NCBI GenBank assembly: GCA_020850755.1
Contig: JADZEB010000005.1
Coordinates: 1 to 64,000 of the forward strand
Length of the DNA stretch: 64,000 nucleotides
DNA from: Alphaproteobacteria bacterium
GTDB taxonomy: Bacteria; Pseudomonadota; Alphaproteobacteria; Acetobacterales; Acetobacteraceae
Direction of reading: 5' to 3'
Positions 56,148-64,000 of the stretch are shown here, piece after piece (within the stretch, counting starts at the first letter, position 1; each line of letters starts with the position of its first letter). Below the pieces are notes generated by a model. It was not told where the DNA came from. It saw only the letters and a list, made by a program, of their open reading frames with translations, and searched no databases. Both the position numbers and the translations under genes were made by a program.

Positions 56148-56651
56148 TCAGATCGACGCCAACAGCAGAGCGAGTCCCGACACCAGCAGCAGGGCCAGTA
56201 TTACGCGGCGGAAGGCCCCCTCGTCGAGCCGGCCATAAAGAACCCAGCCAAGAGCGGTCCCGGCGGCGAGCGCCGGCAGGCCGGCAGCGAACAACCGCAC
56301 CGCCTCGGGGCTGACTGTGCCGCTGCCGCCGAGCCAGAGGAGACTCATCAGGAAGGTCGCGACCGCGGTCGGCTGGAATACGGCGCGCTGCTCGTCACGC
56401 GGCCAGCCCCGCAGCCCGCACCAGATCGTGGGCACGATGCCGCCGAGCCCGGTCGAGCCGCCGAGGAGGCCATTGACGACGCCGATGCCGGCATCCGCCA
56501 GCCAACCGGTTGCCTTGCGCTCGGGCAACCTCGGCCGCACGAGACTGCAGAGGCCGAAGGCGACCAGCACGCCCCCACGAGCAGCCACCCGAGCATGCAC
56601 GGAGGTGGCAGGCCAGTTTGCCGTTCGCCAGGAAGGGCGCGCCAGCCGCGA
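56148..56651 (-). pseudogene. Truncated, frameshifted TauE/SafE sulfite-exporter-like gene
   Basis: The intact frame 56148-56600 encodes only about 150 residues of the C-terminal half of a TauE/SafE transporter: GIGVVNGLLGGSTGLGGIVP begins the second repeat and about four helices follow. Pieces of the preceding part lie upstream in two other frames (GALIAAGAPFLANGKL, then LPPPCMLGWLLVGA), indicating at least two frameshifts. The N-terminal half is absent, replaced by the methyltransferase gene that ends at 56652. A full protein would be about 250 residues, so this is a decayed remnant. Confidence 0.75.
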
Positions 56652-57515
56652 TCAGCGCCCCGCCGGCGGCAAGGCGAGCAGGTCGAGATGGCCCACCATC
56701 AGCGTGAGCCTGCGTCCGAGCGCCTGGGCGCGGCGGCGCGCCGCCCAGCGCGCGATGGTGGGCGCGCCCGCGGGCCAGGCTTCCTCGGCCGCGCCGGCGT
56801 GGCCGCCGATCATGTCGGCCAGCATCGCCGCATCGTTGCGGGGGATGCGCCAGTCGCTTTTCCCCATCCGGATCTTGTAGCCGGCATCGGCGAACAGGGC
56901 GCCGAGTGCCTGCGCCGCATCGGGTCCGAGCGCGGGGCCGAGGCCCTTGTCGCGCGTCATGTGGCGGTGGAAGGCGTCATCGACCAGCCGGTCGGCCCGG
57001 TGCGGCGGCCGCCAGGCCAGGCGCCCGTCGACGGTGAGGCAAAGGAGCGCCGGCAGCCCGGCCTTGGCGACGGACGCGACGAAGCGCCTGCACCAGGCTT
57101 GCCCGGCCAGGTCCATCAGCGCCGAACAGAGCACGGCGTCCTGGCCGGCAAGCGGCAGCTTCGCGGTCAGGCCGCGGCGCAGCGTATGCACCTCGATCGC
57201 GCCAGCGGGCGCGGCGATCGAGATCGCGCCCTTGCCGATCGGTTTCACCGCCCAGCCTTGCTTGAGCGCCCAGCCCGCGCTGCGCTCGATCGCGACGCCG
57301 AGCAGCGCCGGATCGTCATCGAGCAGCGTCCAGCGCTGCCGGCGCGCCAGGATCGGCGCCAGCCAGCGCATCAGCGAGCCGGCGCCGGCGCCAAGGTCGA
57401 TCAGGCGCGGATTGGCGGGAAGAGCCTTGGCGAGCGCGGTCGCGAGCGCGCGGGAGCGGGCGCGCGCATCATAGACCTCGCGGCGGGCGAGCCAGTCGGC
57501 GGCGAAACCTGTCAT
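56652..57515 (-). CDS. Class I SAM-dependent methyltransferase-like protein
   Basis: A 287-aa protein. Motif I LIDLGAGAGSLMRWLAP is near residue 37, the acidic post-I strand is WTLLDDDPALLG, and SALMDLAGQAWCRRF marks a later core strand. The C-terminal half is Arg/Ala-rich without membrane segments. Last gene of the minus-strand pterin-type operon: its ATG 57515 overlaps the glycosyltransferase stop by 4 bp. Its substrate is presumably the product of that operon (inference). Confidence 0.87.
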   Translation of the reverse strand: MTGFAADWLARREVYDARARSRALATALAKALPANPRLIDLGAGAGSLMRWLAPILARRQRWTLLDDDPALLGVAIERSAGWALKQGWAVKPIGKGAISIAAPAGAIEVHTLRRGLTAKLPLAGQDAVLCSALMDLAGQAWCRRFVASVAKAGLPALLCLTVDGRLAWRPPHRADRLVDDAFHRHMTRDKGLGPALGPDAAQALGALFADAGYKIRMGKSDWRIPRNDAAMLADMIGGHAGAAEEAWPAGAPTIARWAARRRAQALGRRLTLMVGHLDLLALPPAGR

Positions 57516-58600
57516 GAACGCTCTCCATCCGCATCCGCATCTGCATCGGCGCCGGCGCGGGCGAGTTCGGCGGCAAAGGCGGCGGCCTGCGCCGTCCAGT
57601 CGGGCAGGGCCTGGCCGGTAGCCCAGGCCGCTTCGGCCATCTGCGCCCGCACATCGGTATCGCAAATCATGCGGCGCAGCACCTTGCCGAGTGTCACCGC
57701 ATCGCCCGGCTTGCACAGCGCGCAGCCATCGCCGGTAGCGACCTCCCCCACCGCACCGCCCTTGGTGCCGGCCACCGGCACGCCGCGGCGCAGCGCCTCG
57801 GCGAAGGCCATGCCGTAGCCCTCGTAATGCGTCGCCAGCGCGAAGATGTCGGCCGTGCGCCAGAGCGGCGCCAGCGCCTCGTCCGACAATTCGCCGGCCA
57901 GCGTGATGCGCTGGCCCAGCCCCGTCTCGGCCATGATGGCGCGCAGCTGCGCGGCGCAATCCGGGTCGCGTCCGGCGCTGCCGACAATGGTCAGCCGCCA
58001 GTCGAGATCGGGGATGGCGGCCAGCGCGCGCACCAGCACGTCGTGGCCCTTGCGCGGCACGAGCGTGCCGATCGAGAGGATCGAGACGGGGCCGACACCG
58101 CGGCTGCCTTCGCTGCGCGGCATCGGATCGTTGCCCGGCAGCACCACGCCGATGCGCCCGGCCGGCACGCCGAAGGCGGCGAGCGCGCGGGCGGTGGCAC
58201 CCGATGTCACGATCACGCGGCGCATGGCCGAAAGCGCCAGCGTCTCGCGCGCGCGCAGGGCCGCCGACACCTCTGCCGTGATGCCGGTTTCGAGCGCGGT
58301 CGGGTGGTGGATCAGCGCCACCGCCCTGCGCGCGCGAAGTTCGGCCGCAAGCCCCGCGAAGGCCGGCAGGCCGAGACTGTCCACCACCGGCAGCGTGCCG
58401 GCCGGCAGCGCGCCCAGCACCGCGCGCGCGCTTGCCTCCGCCGCCTCGTCCGGCAGCGGGTGGCGTCCGTCGAGGGCGAGCATGGCCACGTCATGGCCGA
58501 GCGCGCGCAGGCCGCCGATGATGCGACGGTTGTAGATGTATCCGCCGCTCACGGCATCGAGCGGGCCCGGGCAGAGCAGGCGGACGGGCGGCAGGTGCAT
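57512..58600 (-). CDS. Glycosyltransferase family 4-like protein
   Basis: A 362-aa GT-B glycosyltransferase. The second Rossmann domain has ILSIGTLVPRKGHDVLVRAL and the donor-binding EGYGMAFAEALRRG (E-x7-E), followed by PVAGTKGGAVGEV. The first domain begins with LLCPGPLDAVSGGYIYNRR. A short Ala-Asp repeat (AGADADADADGER) ends it. It lies between the pterin-synthase-like and methyltransferase genes with 10 bases and a 4-bp overlap, so it likely glycosylates a pathway intermediate rather than a cell-wall polymer. Confidence 0.9.
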   Translation of the reverse strand: MHLPPVRLLCPGPLDAVSGGYIYNRRIIGGLRALGHDVAMLALDGRHPLPDEAAEASARAVLGALPAGTLPVVDSLGLPAFAGLAAELRARRAVALIHHPTALETGITAEVSAALRARETLALSAMRRVIVTSGATARALAAFGVPAGRIGVVLPGNDPMPRSEGSRGVGPVSILSIGTLVPRKGHDVLVRALAAIPDLDWRLTIVGSAGRDPDCAAQLRAIMAETGLGQRITLAGELSDEALAPLWRTADIFALATHYEGYGMAFAEALRRGVPVAGTKGGAVGEVATGDGCALCKPGDAVTLGKVLRRMICDTDVRAQMAEAAWATGQALPDWTAQAAAFAAELARAGADADADADGERS

Positions 58601-58610
58601 CGCGGCGGGC

Positions 58611-59054
58611 CTAGCGGCGGCGCATCTTCGCGCGCCGGCTGCGCTTCGTCGCGGCGGCAACCGGTCCCTCGAACGCGGCCCAGGCGAGCGGGTTCTCGCG
58701 CAGCGTGACCTTGAGCGAGACCACCGCCTTGCCGCCCTTGCCCATGCGCCCCTCGGCCAGCGCCGCGCTGAGCAGCGCGTGGATGTGGGCAGCCATGAAT
58801 TCGGTGGTGGTGTTCTGGCCGCGGAACTGCGCCAGATCGTCGAGGTTGCGGTAATCGACCGTGTCGAGCACGCGGCGCAGCTCGGTCCTGGCCAGGCCGA
58901 TATCGATCAGCAGCGCCTCGCGGTCGAGCTTCGGGGCGCGGAACTCGGCCTCGACGACGAAGGTCGCGCCATGCACGCGCTGCGCGGGGCCGAAGATCTC
59001 GCCCTTGAAGGAGTGTGCGATCATGATGTGGTCGGCGACGGTAAGGCTGAACAT
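58611..59054 (-). CDS. Atypical 6-pyruvoyl-tetrahydropterin-synthase/QueD-family protein
   Basis: A 147-aa T-fold protein. It keeps the first zinc-type His (MIAHSFKG), a VHGATF strand, VDYRNLDDL and TTEFMAAHIHALL. Compared with canonical PTPS/QueD, the HGH zinc motif reads HGA, the nucleophilic Cys before it is missing (AQRVHG), and the catalytic His of LDHxxLN is Tyr in VDYRNLD. It is therefore unlikely to do standard 6-carboxytetrahydropterin or 6-pyruvoyl chemistry unchanged. A basic RSRRAKMRRR tail closes it. ATG 59054; 10 bases before the glycosyltransferase gene. Confidence 0.85.
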   Translation of the reverse strand: MFSLTVADHIMIAHSFKGEIFGPAQRVHGATFVVEAEFRAPKLDREALLIDIGLARTELRRVLDTVDYRNLDDLAQFRGQNTTTEFMAAHIHALLSAALAEGRMGKGGKAVVSLKVTLRENPLAWAAFEGPVAAATKRSRRAKMRRR

Positions 59055-59102
59055 CGGCAATCCTTGTGTTGGGGCCTTGTGGCGGTGGGATTCGCGCGGG
59101 GA

Positions 59103-60110
59103 TCAGTCGTAGCGCACGACATGGCAGAGCGGCCCCGGCGCGGCGGCCAGCCCGCGCATGGTGCGCGGCAGCTCGGCAAACCGCGAGAGGCCGTGCAGCA
59201 GCGCCTCGTAGCGCGGATCGGCAAGCAGGTCGAGGGCGAGCGCCACGCGCTCGGCATGGCTGCGGCGCGCGCGCATGGCGGGCGCGACATGGCCCACCTG
59301 CGAGGAGATCAGCGTCAGGCGGCGGGCATGGAACGCCTCGCCGAGTGGCAGTTCGCACGCCTTGTCGCCGAACCAGCTTGCCTCGACGATGCGGCCCTCG
59401 AAGGCGGCGCGGCCGAGCGCGAGGGCGAGCCCCTGCGGGTTGCCCGAGGCATGCACGATGAGGTCGTTGTCGCGCGGCGCATCGGAGGGCAGGCAGAAGC
59501 CGAGGCCGAGCGCGGCGGCGAGATCCGCCTTGGCGGGATCGGCGTCGCACAGCACCAGGCGGACAGCGGGAATTCCGCCGAGGATGCTTGCCACCAGCGC
59601 CCCCACCACGCCTGCGCCGATCACCAGGATGCGCTCGCCTGGCAGCGGGCGCGCATCCCAGGTGACGTTGAGCGCGGTCTCCATGTTGGCGGCGAGCACG
59701 GCGCGCCCGTCCGGCACGGCATCGGGCACCGGCACCAGCCAGTGCGCATCGACCACGAAGCGGTCCTGGTGCGGATGGAGGCAGAAGACGCGCTTTCCGC
59801 GCAGGCCGGCTGGCCCGCGCTCGACCACGCCCACCGCGCTGTAGCCGTATTTCACCGGGAAGGGGAAGTCGCCGCCCATCAGGGGCGCGCGCATCACCGG
59901 CCACTGGCTTTCCGGCACGCGGCCCTGGAAGACCAGACTTTCCGTGCCGCGGCTGACGCCGGAAGCCAGCGTGCGCACCAGCGCCTGGTCCTTGCCGGGC
60001 CGCGGCAGGCGCTCGGTGCGGATGGCGCCGCGCCCGGGCCCGATCACCCAGAAGGCGCGCGCGGCAAGCGCGCCGGCGCCGGCGCGTGGCCTCGTGGTCC
60101 TGCTAGCCAT
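59103..60110 (-). CDS. Medium-chain dehydrogenase, BchC-like subfamily
   Basis: A 335-aa MDR-superfamily protein. GVSRGTESLVFQGRVPESQ and PVKYGYSAVGVVERG resemble the BchC-like bacteriochlorophyllide-dehydrogenase group. NADP-binding ILVIGAGVVGALVASILGG is intact. The usual catalytic-zinc GHE motif is replaced by KYGYSAVG and no four-Cys structural site is present, so it is probably a zinc-independent reductase. ATG 60110 overlaps the RibD-like stop by 8 bases, so the two are coupled. Together they suggest two successive reductions on the pathway intermediate. Confidence 0.87.
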   Translation of the reverse strand: MASRTTRPRAGAGALAARAFWVIGPGRGAIRTERLPRPGKDQALVRTLASGVSRGTESLVFQGRVPESQWPVMRAPLMGGDFPFPVKYGYSAVGVVERGPAGLRGKRVFCLHPHQDRFVVDAHWLVPVPDAVPDGRAVLAANMETALNVTWDARPLPGERILVIGAGVVGALVASILGGIPAVRLVLCDADPAKADLAAALGLGFCLPSDAPRDNDLIVHASGNPQGLALALGRAAFEGRIVEASWFGDKACELPLGEAFHARRLTLISSQVGHVAPAMRARRSHAERVALALDLLADPRYEALLHGLSRFAELPRTMRGLAAAPGPLCHVVRYD

Positions 60111-60939
60111 CGGCGCAGCAGCCCGGCCGGGCGCGGTTGATGGCGCAGTCGAACAGCATGTCATCGCCGAGCCGCACATGCTGCACGGGAAAGCGCAGCC
60201 CCTCGGCAATCGTGGCGGCCTCGGGCAGCCCGATCCCGGCGCGCCCCGAGCCGATCAGCAGCGGCGCCACCGTGACATGCAGTCGGTCGAGGCAGCCCTG
60301 GGCGAGGAAGCGGCTGATCGTCACCCCGCCGCCCTCGATGAACAGGTGCGTGAGCCCGCGCGCGCGCAAGGCGCCAAGCAGCGCCTGGCAGGACACGCCC
60401 TCGCTGTCGCGAGGCAGGCCGAGGATCCCGGCCTGGCCGAGGGTGTCGCGGTCCCTGGCATCCTCGGCGCAGACCAGCAGCGTGCCGGCCGCCCCGTCGC
60501 GGAACAGGGCGTAGCGGTCGGTCAGGCGGCGGTTGGTGTCGATCACCACGCGCAAGGGCGAGGGGCCGGGCACCTCGCGCACGGTGAGCTTGGGATCGTC
60601 ATGCATCACCGTGCCGGCGCCGACGATCACGGCATGGCAGAGCGCGCGGCTGCGGTGCATGTGCAGGATGTCGGCGCGCCCGCTGATCCATTGCGAGGAG
60701 CCCGAGTTGGTGGCGATCCGCCCGTCCAGGCTCTGCGCCAGATGGGCGAGCACGAAGCAGCCATCGGCCGCGGCAGGCGGGGCCACGAGCGGCGCATAGA
60801 GAGCGAGCAGTTCGGCCGCGCGCCCATCGCCCGGCGGGGCGTGGATCGGCGCGCCGGTCATCGCGCCACCGCGGCGCGCGAGCAGCGCCTGCCAGAGCGG
60901 CGCGAAGCTGTCGGGGTTGTGCGGGCTGGTGTCGTTCAT
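60103..60939 (-). CDS. RibD C-terminal-domain reductase
   Basis: A 278-aa protein with the riboflavin-pathway reductase fold alone (no deaminase half). AHLAQSLDGRIATNSGSSQW is the substrate segment, VIVGAGTVMHDDPKLTVR the core, and HLFIEGGGVTISRFLAQGCL the NADPH segment. Standalone RibD_C proteins reduce pyrimidines, dihydrofolate or other pterin-like substrates. First gene of the operon that continues with a BchC-like dehydrogenase and a pterin-synthase-like gene, so a pyrimidine or pterin substrate is favoured over ordinary riboflavin synthesis. Confidence 0.9.
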   Translation of the reverse strand: MNDTSPHNPDSFAPLWQALLARRGGAMTGAPIHAPPGDGRAAELLALYAPLVAPPAAADGCFVLAHLAQSLDGRIATNSGSSQWISGRADILHMHRSRALCHAVIVGAGTVMHDDPKLTVREVPGPSPLRVVIDTNRRLTDRYALFRDGAAGTLLVCAEDARDRDTLGQAGILGLPRDSEGVSCQALLGALRARGLTHLFIEGGGVTISRFLAQGCLDRLHVTVAPLLIGSGRAGIGLPEAATIAEGLRFPVQHVRLGDDMLFDCAINRARPGCCADG

Positions 60940-61011
60940 CGCAACCGGAGGCGGGCAGGGGCGGAGGGGAAACGCGGCGCGGCGACCATATCACGCGGGC
61001 TCGGCTTCGTC

Positions 61012-62862
61012 TCAGGCCGTGGCCGCGGCGGCGGGTGCCGACGCCGTGTCGCGGTGCGGGGCGAGCGCCACCGCCTCCAGCCCTAGCGCGGCGATCTCGG
61101 GCGGGGGCGCGAGCTCCTCGGGCATGGCGCAGAGCCCGGAGCGGGCGAACCAGCGCCCCACCGACGCATCGGCGGTATAGACCGCAAACGGCACCGAGAG
61201 CGCGGGGCCGAGCAGCACCAGCGCCGCGACCGGCAGCGCCGCGGGCGCGCCCGCCGCCAGCGCGCCGAGCACAGACCAGGCGAAAATCGTCGGCCAGCGC
61301 AGCGCGCGCCAGGCTTCGGACCAGGCCACCGCATGCGCGTCGCGCTGCTGGCTGCCCCAGCCGCCGCTCCAGCCGAGCAGCAGGCGGGTGATGAAGGCGA
61401 TCTCGGTGATCGCCATCACCGGGAACAGCACGGCGGCATGGCCCGCCTCGATCGCGATGCCGGCGAGCACGCGGCCCGCGCCGCCGAAGGCCGCGCGCTC
61501 GCGCGCATCCAGCAAGGTGTGCAGATAGCCGAACAGCTTGGGCGAGACGGCGAGCGCGAAATAGGCCAGCGCCAGCAGCACGGCCGAGCCCGCCGGGAAG
61601 GGATGGGCGCCGGCGGCGGTGAAGGGATAGAGCGCGGCCAGGGCGGCGAGGATGGTCCAGAGCGAGCCCACGACATAGAGCAGGATCGCGTGCAGGAACT
61701 GCACCCGGCCCATCGGCGGGATGCCCCGGAGCGCGAGCAGCTTGAAGTATTGCAGGTTGCCCTGGCCCCAGCGCACGTTGCGGCGCAGGAATTCGAGCAG
61801 CGTCGGCGGGTTCTCCTCGTAGCTGCCGGCATCGATCGGCAGCACGCGCACGCCATAGCCGGCCTTGCGCATCATCACCGCCTCGACCTGGTCGTGGCTC
61901 ATGATCGGCCCGCCGAAAGGCGGCTTGCCCGGCAGCTCCGGCAGGCGCGCATGCGAGGTGAAGGCGGCGACGCGCAGAACCGCGTTGTGGCCCCAATAGG
62001 GGCCGGCATCGTCCTGCCACCAGCCCTGGCCATAGGCGTAGGTGCGCATGCCGTGGCGCATGCCGAACTGGAAGATGCGCGGGAAGGCGGAGATGGCGGG
62101 CAGCGCGGTGATCAGGCTTTGCAGGATGCCCAGGCTCGGGTTGGCCGCCATCAGCCGCACCATGCGCACGAGCTTCCAGCCCGGCATCATGCTGTCGGCA
62201 TCGAGTGTCACCATGAACTCGTAGTTGCCGCCCCAGCGGTCGCACCAGTCGAGCACGTTGCCGGCCTTGAAACCGGTATTCCTGGCCCGTCGGCGATAGG
62301 TCAGCCGCTCGGGGCGGGCGAGCCCGGCGCGGAACGTGGCGAAGGCCGCTTCCTCGGCCGCCGCGATCGCCGGGTCGGAGGTGTCGGACAGCACGAAGGC
62401 GTCGAAGGCGCCGCCCTGGCCAGTGGCATCGAGGCTGTCGAGGATCATGCCAAGCCGCGCCACGGCCCGTGCCGGGTCCTCGTTGCGGATCGGATAGAGG
62501 ATCGCGGTGCGCGCGGCGATCGGCTCGTCGTCACGGATCGCGCGCAGTTCGGGCACGATCGCGGCGAGCCCCTTCGCGCCGCGCAGCATCAGGCCCAAGC
62601 CGACCAGCCCGTTGCAGAAGCCGAGCACCAGCCAGGGCAGCGTCATGGCGAAGGCGGCCAGGATCAGCCACTCGATCCAGGCCATGCCGCCGGGCGCGAG
62701 CACCGTCCACAGCCAATAGACGAAGCCTGCCATCGTGCCGAGATACAGAAGCGCGAAGGCGATGCGGCGCGCCACGGTGGCGGCGCGCGGGCCGTGGCCG
62801 AGCGTCGTGTCGAAGCCGAGGCCGGGCGGTGGGGAATGCGGGGCGGGGGCTGTGTCTGTCAT
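61012..62862 (-). CDS. opgH: Glucans biosynthesis glucosyltransferase
   Basis: A 616-aa inner-membrane family 2 glucosyltransferase that builds osmoregulated periplasmic glucan. N-terminal helices (about 30-75) are followed by the catalytic domain with VTLDADSMMPG (Asp-x-Asp) and NVRWGQGNLQYF. A C-terminal set of helices follows. It is shorter than E. coli OpgH (about 850 aa), as in many alphaproteobacteria. The partner opgG is not in the window. It lies 72 bases upstream of the RibD-like gene and downstream of the FkbM gene on the same strand. Confidence 0.92.
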   Translation of the reverse strand: MTDTAPAPHSPPPGLGFDTTLGHGPRAATVARRIAFALLYLGTMAGFVYWLWTVLAPGGMAWIEWLILAAFAMTLPWLVLGFCNGLVGLGLMLRGAKGLAAIVPELRAIRDDEPIAARTAILYPIRNEDPARAVARLGMILDSLDATGQGGAFDAFVLSDTSDPAIAAAEEAAFATFRAGLARPERLTYRRRARNTGFKAGNVLDWCDRWGGNYEFMVTLDADSMMPGWKLVRMVRLMAANPSLGILQSLITALPAISAFPRIFQFGMRHGMRTYAYGQGWWQDDAGPYWGHNAVLRVAAFTSHARLPELPGKPPFGGPIMSHDQVEAVMMRKAGYGVRVLPIDAGSYEENPPTLLEFLRRNVRWGQGNLQYFKLLALRGIPPMGRVQFLHAILLYVVGSLWTILAALAALYPFTAAGAHPFPAGSAVLLALAYFALAVSPKLFGYLHTLLDARERAAFGGAGRVLAGIAIEAGHAAVLFPVMAITEIAFITRLLLGWSGGWGSQQRDAHAVAWSEAWRALRWPTIFAWSVLGALAAGAPAALPVAALVLLGPALSVPFAVYTADASVGRWFARSGLCAMPEELAPPPEIAALGLEAVALAPHRDTASAPAAAATA

Positions 62863-62973
62863 GGCGGCGGCGGGGGCGGCGTCGCGTCTCTGGATCAGGG
62901 TCTGGTGGCGCCGGGCGGGGCGGTGCGCTGAAGCTCTAGGCGCGCGCGGCGGCGGAATTGTGGCGGGCGGCGA

Positions 62974-63783
62974 TCAGGAAGCGGCCGGCGGCGCGGGGTC
63001 GCCCGGCTCGTGGCGCCAGAGCGGCGCCGGATCGAGGCAGCAATAGACGTCGCCCGAGGGCCCGCTGTCCGCCAGCGCGGCGAACCAGGCGCGGATACCG
63101 GCAAGGTCGAGCGGGGCGGCATGCTCGAAGCGCATGCCCTCGCCGAGTGCCACGTTGAAGTAATAGGGTCCGAGCCGCTCGATCTGGTCGAGGCAGGCTA
63201 GGGCGATGCCGCGCGTCATCGGCAGGAACTCGAAGCTGAGCGCCGGCACGGGCCGGTTCAGGCCGGCCAGCACCACGGCTTCCAGCCCCTCGACATCGAT
63301 CTTGATGAAACGCGGCATGCCGTGCTTCTCGATCAGCTGGTCGAGCGTGACGGTGGGCACGAGCAGCGTGCCTTCCCAGCGCTGGCCCTGGAAGCCCGGA
63401 TCGCGCGCGGCGGCATCCAGGAACTCCGAGGAGGCGCTGGCGATGGTCGGGTTGGTCGGGTTGAGCACGAGCCGCGTCTCGCCCGGCTGGTCCGAGACGC
63501 AGACCGGTTCGAGAGTCACCTGCCGGTCGCGGCCATAGAGCCAGCGCAACAGGCGCAGGAGCGCGGGCTGCGGCTCGACCGCGACCACGCGTGCGCCGAG
63601 GCGGCGGAAGCTCGCGATGCGGTCGCCGACATGCGAGCCGACATCGAAGGCAAGCTCGCCGGTGCCAAGGAAGCGGCCATAGAAGCGGTCGCGCGCGGCG
63701 CGATCGCCGACGCGGACATAGTAGATCCAGCAGGAACGGGCGACACCATAGGCGGTGCGCAGCCGATCGAGGAACGCGCTCAC
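62974..63783 (-). CDS. FkbM-family methyltransferase
   Basis: A 269-aa SAM-dependent O-methyltransferase. LAFDVGSHVGDRIASFRRLG is motif I and FIKIDVEGLEAVVLAGL the FkbM signature. FkbM enzymes methylate sugar hydroxyls in exopolysaccharides and antibiotics. GTG 63783 starts the domain, with GGAGG about 12 bases before; the in-frame ATG at 63891 adds Pro/Arg-rich sequence and is unlikely. It lies 111 bases upstream of opgH and could decorate that glucan or another surface sugar (inference). Confidence 0.85.
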   Translation of the reverse strand: MSAFLDRLRTAYGVARSCWIYYVRVGDRAARDRFYGRFLGTGELAFDVGSHVGDRIASFRRLGARVVAVEPQPALLRLLRWLYGRDRQVTLEPVCVSDQPGETRLVLNPTNPTIASASSEFLDAAARDPGFQGQRWEGTLLVPTVTLDQLIEKHGMPRFIKIDVEGLEAVVLAGLNRPVPALSFEFLPMTRGIALACLDQIERLGPYYFNVALGEGMRFEHAAPLDLAGIRAWFAALADSGPSGDVYCCLDPAPLWRHEPGDPAPPAAS

Positions 63784-64000
63784 GGGAACGGGGCCTCCGC
63801 CCTCGGGCCGGCCGGGTCTGGTGGGCGCCCCGCACCCTGGCGGGGCGGGTAGGCGCGAAGGGGGCGGCCGAGCGGCGCGGGACAGTGCCACAAGCCCGCG
63901 CGCGCGGCAACAATGCCACGGCGCGGCGCGCCGGCGGGCGGACGTGGTGCGGCCGGGTGGCCATGCCGGCGACGGACACGACCTTTGGCGTTCATGGCCC
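63784..64000. other. Right edge, no gene assigned
   Basis: Upstream region of the minus-strand FkbM gene up to the window edge. Very GC-rich; only short Pro/Arg-rich frames, none convincing. Confidence 0.5.

Noticed and set aside
62936-63979. Minus-strand frame of 347 residues overlapping the FkbM gene
   Set aside because: Arg/Pro-rich shadow; the frame at 62974-63783 has the methyltransferase motifs.

Overview
The window is a high-GC (roughly 70%) bacterial chromosome segment. It is densely coded on both strands, with many 4-bp stop/start overlaps and short intergenic gaps. The gene content points to an alphaproteobacterium, most likely the Acetobacteraceae/Rhodospirillales (inference). Supporting signs are a UPF0262 protein, TAXI-type TRAP transport, several MmgE/PrpD paralogs, many uptake ABC systems, glutathione-dependent formaldehyde dehydrogenase and an OpgH-type glucan synthase. 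I see no rRNA, tRNA, phage, complete insertion sequence or CRISPR array.

Left part (1-13,000). The 3' part of katG is followed by an ABC exporter operon (ATPase, double-FtsX permease, HlyD-type adaptor) and a small hypothetical gene. An AT-rich, largely gene-free stretch precedes a 770-residue RTX calcium-binding protein with a 46-residue one-helix protein behind it. Next, on the minus strand, comes a nitrate/sulfonate/THI5-type ABC operon.

Middle (13,000-43,000). This is a run of small catabolic and transport units. They include a MoaD-like protein paired with a beta-propeller, an aldo/keto reductase, a flavin-binding oxidase-like protein, an iron/polyamine-type ABC operon with a VOC protein, two MmgE/PrpD genes, an MFS carrier, an aminotransferase and formaldehyde dehydrogenase. 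A polar amino-acid ABC operon that ends in a PfkB kinase and a TAXI-TRAP transporter follow. A five-gene minus-strand operon runs DUF983, 2-hydroxyacid dehydrogenase, HpcH-type aldolase, UPF0262 and MtnA-type isomerase.

Right part (43,000-64,000). A hydantoin/ureide-type set holds a racemase, two tandem N-carbamoyl-D-amino-acid hydrolase homologs and an allantoinase/hydantoinase-like enzyme. It is followed by prpD-prpC of the methylcitrate cycle, ilvE, and a carboxymuconolactone-decarboxylase-like protein fused to a histone-H1-like tail. After more dehydrogenases comes a decayed TauE/SafE gene, then a tight five-gene minus-strand operon (RibD-like reductase, BchC-like dehydrogenase, atypical pterin synthase, glycosyltransferase, methyltransferase). 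OpgH and an FkbM methyltransferase lie upstream of it in the same direction.

Three observations stand out. (1) The pterin-synthase operon at 56652-60939 looks like an uncharacterised pathway for a glycosylated, methylated pterin- or pyrimidine-like product. (2) A 130-bp two-hairpin element occurs three times at identical length, each time between convergent genes, and in two cases it supplies the stop codon of the minus-strand gene. (3) An enzyme domain is fused to a lysine/alanine-rich DNA-binding-type tail at 51194-52006.
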